DNA of 48,432 nt, from positions 1-48,432 of the forward strand of contig JAGPFA010000019.1 of NCBI GenBank assembly GCA_018056765.1. Direction: 5' to 3'. The position numbers were made by a program, and so were the translations under genes. The first letter of the stretch is position 1; each line of letters opens with the position of its first letter. Source of the stretch: Syntrophaceae bacterium (lineage in GTDB: Bacteria; Desulfobacterota; Syntrophia; Syntrophales; Smithellaceae). Under the pieces are notes generated by a model. The model had not been told where the DNA came from. It made no database searches and saw only the letters and a list, made by a program, of their open reading frames with translations. This document shows, piece after piece, positions 44,951-48,432 of the stretch.

Positions 44951-45898
44951 ATGTTGCCATCAGACGATGCAATGAATACTCAAGGTATTGAGCCACATAT
45001 GTTCAACCAGGTTTTCGAGATGGTGGATATCGGCCTGGTGATACTCGATAAAGAATTGCGGGTACGCTTCTGGAATCACTGGATGCAGATCCATTCAGGC
45101 CTGACGCCGGAAAAGATAATTGGATCGCCTGTGTGTGATGTGTTTCCCAATCTCAGACGTCCACGTTTTCTCAACAGTTGCAGGGCGGTCTTCGCCTTCG
45201 GCAATTTCTGCTTTTTCTCCCAGAAGCTGCACCACTACCTGTTTCCCTTCGATCCGGTCAGCGCCTTTGATAGTGATTTTAAACAAATGCAGCAAAGCTG
45301 CACAATGGGCCCACTGCGCAATGATCGGGGCGAAATCACCCATTTGTTCATTGCCGTGCAGGACGTGACAGAAACAGTGAAATTCGAACAGAAGCTGATG
45401 GATCTGAACATCACCGACTTCCTGACCGGCGTATATAACCGGCGCGGTTTTGATTTGCGGCTCAGAGAGGAGACAGACCGCCACAAAAGATACGGTCACA
45501 CTCTGAGCCTGATCATCTTCGATATCGACCATTTCAAGAGAACCAACGATACCTACGGGCATCAGTACGGTGATTATGTCCTGCAGACAATTGCCGAACT
45601 TATCGGGAAATCAATACGCAGCGGAGATGTCCTGGCACGCTATGGGGGCGAGGAGTTCTGCTGTATTTTGCCGGAGACAAATTTGGAGCAAGCCCTGGTA
45701 ACTGCCGAACGGTTTCGTCAAGCGGTTGCCGATTATTCCTTCCGTTGTATGCAAAACAACATTAAGTTGACGATCAGCCTGGGCGTGTCGTCGATGGGAG
45801 CCGAAACTTCGACGGCGGAGATGCTTTTAAAAAAGGCGGATGAGGGGCTTTATCTGGCCAAAAGCAAAGGACGAAACCGGACCGAGGCCGTTCGCTGA
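44951..45898 (+). CDS. PAS-GGDEF diguanylate cyclase
   Basis: 315 residues. An N-terminal PAS-like sensor (about 20-140) precedes a GGDEF domain with active motif GGEEF (232-236) and an inhibitory RxxD site (Arg223-Asp226), so it should make c-di-GMP with feedback control. No membrane segment is seen. Ligand unknown. It is followed by a receiver and a CheC-like gene. Confidence 0.93.
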   Translation: MLPSDDAMNTQGIEPHMFNQVFEMVDIGLVILDKELRVRFWNHWMQIHSGLTPEKIIGSPVCDVFPNLRRPRFLNSCRAVFAFGNFCFFSQKLHHYLFPFDPVSAFDSDFKQMQQSCTMGPLRNDRGEITHLFIAVQDVTETVKFEQKLMDLNITDFLTGVYNRRGFDLRLREETDRHKRYGHTLSLIIFDIDHFKRTNDTYGHQYGDYVLQTIAELIGKSIRSGDVLARYGGEEFCCILPETNLEQALVTAERFRQAVADYSFRCMQNNIKLTISLGVSSMGAETSTAEMLLKKADEGLYLAKSKGRNRTEAVR

Positions 45899-45965
45899 CC
45901 GGTGCGGCCGCATGAGAGACAGAAGAAGGTCTGTTCAATATTACGTCATATAAGCGGGGCGGGTG

Positions 45966-46346
45966 ATGATAAAAAGAATATTGATTGTTGATGATTCTCC
46001 TGTATCCATAAAGATCCTCAAAAGTTGCATCCCGAAGGATCGGGGATATGAATTCTCCGACGCGGCCGACGGACGACAGGGCCTAGAGGCCTTCAGGCGG
46101 ATCAGGCCGGAGCTGACTTTCATGGATTTAACCATGCCGGTGATGAATGGCTTTGATGCGTTGCAGGAAATCATCGCTATCGATGAAAGAGCGATCGTTG
46201 TGGTTGCTACTGCCGATGTGCAGGTAAGGGCAATTGCGCGGGCGCACGAGCTGGGCGCTTTTTCCGTTCTGCGCAAGCCGCCGACAAAAGATAACGTCGC
46301 CGCTGTGATCGACCAAGTCGAAGCGGCGCTGAAGGAGCGCGGATAA
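45966..46346 (+). CDS. Single-domain response regulator (CheY-like)
   Basis: 126 residues of receiver only: acidic pair in LIVDDSP, phosphoacceptor Asp in FMDLTMPVMNG, Thr in VVATADV and Lys in VLRKPPTK. It has no output domain, so it signals by docking. GTG 45963 is an alternative start one codon earlier. The CheC-like gene starts 3 bases after its stop, suggesting the two act as a pair. Confidence 0.93.
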   Translation: MIKRILIVDDSPVSIKILKSCIPKDRGYEFSDAADGRQGLEAFRRIRPELTFMDLTMPVMNGFDALQEIIAIDERAIVVVATADVQVRAIARAHELGAFSVLRKPPTKDNVAAVIDQVEAALKERG

Positions 46347-46349
46347 ACC

Positions 46350-46997
46350 ATGCAAACCGATGCCCCCAAAACGATGATCACTGCCGAAGAAACGGATATT
46401 TTGCAGGAGATTATGAATATCGCCTTTGGCCGTGCAGCTTCTGATCTTGGCGAATACATCGACATATTCGTTATTCTCAGTGTTCCTTACGTCAGGCTGT
46501 TGAAATCGTCCGACCTTCCACCCTACATTAGTGCCGAAATAAAAGATTACGACGATATTTCACTGGTCGAGCAGCGTTTCTGGGGAAAATTCAAAGGTGC
46601 CGCCTTCCTGGTGTTTCCCTCGGATGCGGGGAAAAAAATTCTGTCACTTCTGGACGGATCCGAAGAGTACCTCGAATCAGACCCGATAAGTGAGCTGGTA
46701 AAAGAAGCATTTAGAGAGGTCAGCAACATTCTCATCGGAGCGTGTATCGGAAAGATCGCTGAACTGCTCGGTGATGTCATCACTTATTCCCCGCCCCGGG
46801 TCGTGATGGACAGATGTCAGCAGAGCTTTATTTCCGAAAATATTTTCGATGATGACAGCCTGGCCATTGTTCTGAGAACCGTTTTCGAGTTCAATGAAAA
46901 AAATGTCAACGGTTTCCTTTTTATCGTTACCAGTGAGGACTCTTTCGCCTGGCTGAAGACGGCGCTGCATAACTTCCTTGATCAGTACGATCTATGA
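46350..46997 (+). CDS. CheC/CheX-like chemotaxis phosphatase
   Basis: 215 residues with two related E-x2-N motifs (EIMNIAFGRAAS near residue 22 and EVSNILIGACIGKIAELL near 127), each followed by a proline about 22 residues later, as in CheC phosphatases that dephosphorylate CheY-P. The preceding receiver gene is the likely substrate. No chemotaxis kinase or receptor is in the window. Confidence 0.82.
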   Translation: MQTDAPKTMITAEETDILQEIMNIAFGRAASDLGEYIDIFVILSVPYVRLLKSSDLPPYISAEIKDYDDISLVEQRFWGKFKGAAFLVFPSDAGKKILSLLDGSEEYLESDPISELVKEAFREVSNILIGACIGKIAELLGDVITYSPPRVVMDRCQQSFISENIFDDDSLAIVLRTVFEFNEKNVNGFLFIVTSEDSFAWLKTALHNFLDQYDL

Positions 46998-47097
46998 GCG
47001 TCTTGTCGGGCAAATGCACGAGCCGTTTCTTGACGGGCCTCGTGTAAAAATGAACAGCTGCTGAGCCGGTCTGGTCCGGATGCATTGATCAATTATT

Positions 47098-47952
47098 GTG
47101 AAAACCATACTCATTTTAAAGAAGACAAGATCTGTCGCTCCCTATATCGTCGATATAATGGCGGAAACATGGAGGGAGCTTGGTCACAGGGTGATCGAGC
47201 ATAACAGCGTTGACAATCCGCCCGCGGCGGATGTTCTCTTCCTGCATGTTGACCGGACGGTAGTACCGGATGAGTTTTTGCGCCTGGCGCTGCAATATCC
47301 CGTTGCGGTGAACGGCGCGGCACGTGATATTTCCCGACGTCTATACAGCACGGCATTGCTTACCCGTAACGACAGCTATCGCGGGCCGGTAATCGTCAAA
47401 ACAAATGCCAATTACGGAGGGATTCCGGAAAACGGTTCTGCATCCCGCCTGGTGAAAGTTGCGCGAAAGTTTTTCCCCAGGGAGCATGCCGCGGCCATCT
47501 GTCAGGTCGCCTCGTGGCGGAGGCTTACCGCCCTGAATCCACTCCACTATCCGATTTTCGCCGGTATTGACCGTGTCCCGGCCGGTGTCTGGAGGAACGA
47601 ACACCTGATCGTGGAAAAATTTTTGCCGGAAAAGGAGGGAGGGCGGCACTATGTCCGGTATTGGACATTTTTCGGCGATGTAAATCTGACCGGCCGGCAG
47701 GGGTCAGTCTCTCCTATTGTCAAGTTCGGCAACAGTGAGGCCTCCGATGTTTCTGTCGAGGTTCCGCAAATATTGCATCGTGTGCGGCGGATGCTTGGTC
47801 TGGATTACGGCCGGATCGATTTCGTGATGCATGAAGGTGAACCGGTGGTGCTCGATGTGAACAAAACACAGAGCGCCGGAATACTAACTGCGTTGTCCAG
47901 ACAGCAGTATTCACATTTGTCCAAAGGGATGGATTATTTTTTAAAACAGTGA
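47098..47952 (+). CDS. ATP-grasp family protein of unknown substrate
   Basis: 284 residues. It opens with a beta-alpha unit (KTILILKKTRSVAPYIVDIM), with IVKTNANYGG and LIVEKFLPE in the middle, and closes with YGRIDFVMHEGEPVVLDVNKTQSAG, the metal-binding end of RimK/ATP-grasp enzymes. It probably ligates a carboxylate to an amine or thiol with ATP; substrate unknown. The start is GTG 47098 with a poor ribosome site. Monocistronic. Confidence 0.75.
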   Translation: MKTILILKKTRSVAPYIVDIMAETWRELGHRVIEHNSVDNPPAADVLFLHVDRTVVPDEFLRLALQYPVAVNGAARDISRRLYSTALLTRNDSYRGPVIVKTNANYGGIPENGSASRLVKVARKFFPREHAAAICQVASWRRLTALNPLHYPIFAGIDRVPAGVWRNEHLIVEKFLPEKEGGRHYVRYWTFFGDVNLTGRQGSVSPIVKFGNSEASDVSVEVPQILHRVRRMLGLDYGRIDFVMHEGEPVVLDVNKTQSAGILTALSRQQYSHLSKGMDYFLKQ

Positions 47953-48078
47953 TCCGGTCCGGCACTCTGCTGTTTTCTTTTTTAACGATTATCACTGCCG
48001 GCCGCATGGGTTTTCGTTCCCTTGAACAGCTTCAACGCGAACGTTTGGACAGCTTTGCCGGAGTGCATGCTCCGCCAG

Positions 48079-48154
48079 GGAGACTGTGTCGCAATCGTAA
48101 AGAAGCCGTCAACATCGTCATGCTGGTGAAAACCGGCATCCAGAACATGCTGAA
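48079..48154. repeat. Dispersed repeat copy interrupted by an IS element
   Basis: 75 of 76 bases match 2970-3045 (one C/T difference at GTCATGC(C/T)GG), and it also resembles 663-728. Identity stops exactly after CATGCTGAA, where the insertion-sequence end begins. Confidence 0.85.
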
Positions 48155-48432
48155 CCCAGATTACGCAATAGGGTTCAATTTTGGAAGGGTTACAGGCAAC
48201 GAGAAGCGTGATGATTTGTCCCAAAGCCCAAGAAACCACTCCCGGCGTTTCATGGCCAGTGATAATTTTAGAATGCGACGGTTGCCGTCTTTCACCATGT
48301 AACCGCCCATAGCAAAAAGTTTGTATCGTAACGTCGACAGCTTCTGCTGGACTTTCGTCCCGATAATGCTCTGACGGAATAAGCTCATCAGATTGTATGC
48401 CAGCATAACCATGTTTAAAGCCGCCTCTGTGC
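48155..48432 (-). mobile_element. 3' end of an IS1380-family insertion sequence, cut by window edge
   Basis: The element reads into the window from the right. Its left boundary is inferred at 48154/48155, where the dispersed repeat breaks off and CCCAGATTACGC begins. The other end lies outside the window, so target duplications cannot be checked. Confidence 0.7.
48161..48432 (-). CDS. IS1380-type transposase, C-terminal part (partial)
   Basis: The reading frame is open from the window edge to TAA at 48161-48163. Its C-terminus shows the highly typical EAALNMVMLAYNLMSLFRQ, GTKVQQKLSTLRYK and ILKLSLAMKRREWF of IS1380-type DDE transposases. The N-terminal two thirds lie beyond the window. An internal methionine at 48412 is not the true start. 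Confidence 0.85.
   Translation of the reverse strand, partial: TEAALNMVMLAYNLMSLFRQSIIGTKVQQKLSTLRYKLFAMGGYMVKDGNRRILKLSLAMKRREWFLGLWDKSSRFSLPVTLPKLNPIA

Overview
The window reads as a chromosomal contig from a Gram-negative anaerobe, most likely a deltaproteobacterium (Desulfobacterota) of the Syntrophus/Smithella kind. The gene order yceD-rpmF ... acpP-fabF-glyA-dCMP deaminase-nrdR-ribE-ribBA-ribH-nusB is the one I associate with that group. A lipoprotein, a beta-barrel-like protein, acyl-CoA enzymes and many redox and signalling proteins fit an outer-membraned anaerobe living on fatty acids. The taxon is inferred from gene order and family resemblance only.

Layout. 1-5160: gene-poor accessory stretch with three blocks of mosaic dispersed repeats around two orphan genes, a beta-helix lipoprotein (minus) and a zinc-ribbon membrane protein (plus). 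5201-6903: tRNA-Glu(CTC) and gltX, both minus. 7068-15299: a long plus-strand housekeeping run: yceD, rpmF, acpP, fabF, glyA, deaminase, nrdR, ribE, ribBA, ribH, nusB and a stand-alone M17 N-domain protein. plsX-fabH-fabD-fabG and ribD, usual members of such runs, are absent here. 15343-30982: mixed metabolic genes: an N-formylglutamate amidohydrolase/C39-like fusion, an MFS carrier, an HDOD protein, a tandem flavodoxin-type iron-sulfur flavoprotein, a Usp, an acyl-CoA ligase, a PHP phosphoesterase, a beta-barrel-like protein, an enoyl-CoA hydratase, an SMP-30 protein, PlsC, and a MoxR/VWA pair. 31396-35637: a 1413-residue dikinase-like protein with a very long unrecognised N-terminus. 35761-36339: 3-methyladenine glycosylase.

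The most interesting region is 36668-44855, a compact plus-strand block with the parts of a second, dedicated type II fatty-acid or polyketide-like synthase: malonyl transferase, acyl-CoA dehydrogenase, KAS III, ketoreductase, FabZ-like dehydratase, KAS II, a divergent acyl carrier protein, a lysophospholipid-type acyltransferase, a phosphopantetheinyl transferase and a 3-hydroxyacyl-CoA-dehydrogenase-like SDR. Most junctions overlap or nearly touch. No FabI/FabK/FabL-type enoyl reductase is present; an acyl-CoA dehydrogenase with its catalytic Glu sits where one might be expected. The inferred logic is that the synthase builds an unusual acyl chain on its own carrier, activated by its own PPTase, and the acyltransferase places it on a lipid. 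The product cannot be read from the sequence.

44951-47952: a PAS-GGDEF diguanylate cyclase, a CheY-like receiver, a CheC/CheX-like protein and a lone ATP-grasp protein. The right edge (48155-48432) is the 3' end of an IS1380-type insertion sequence that appears to have landed inside a copy of the dispersed repeat found in the first 5 kb.
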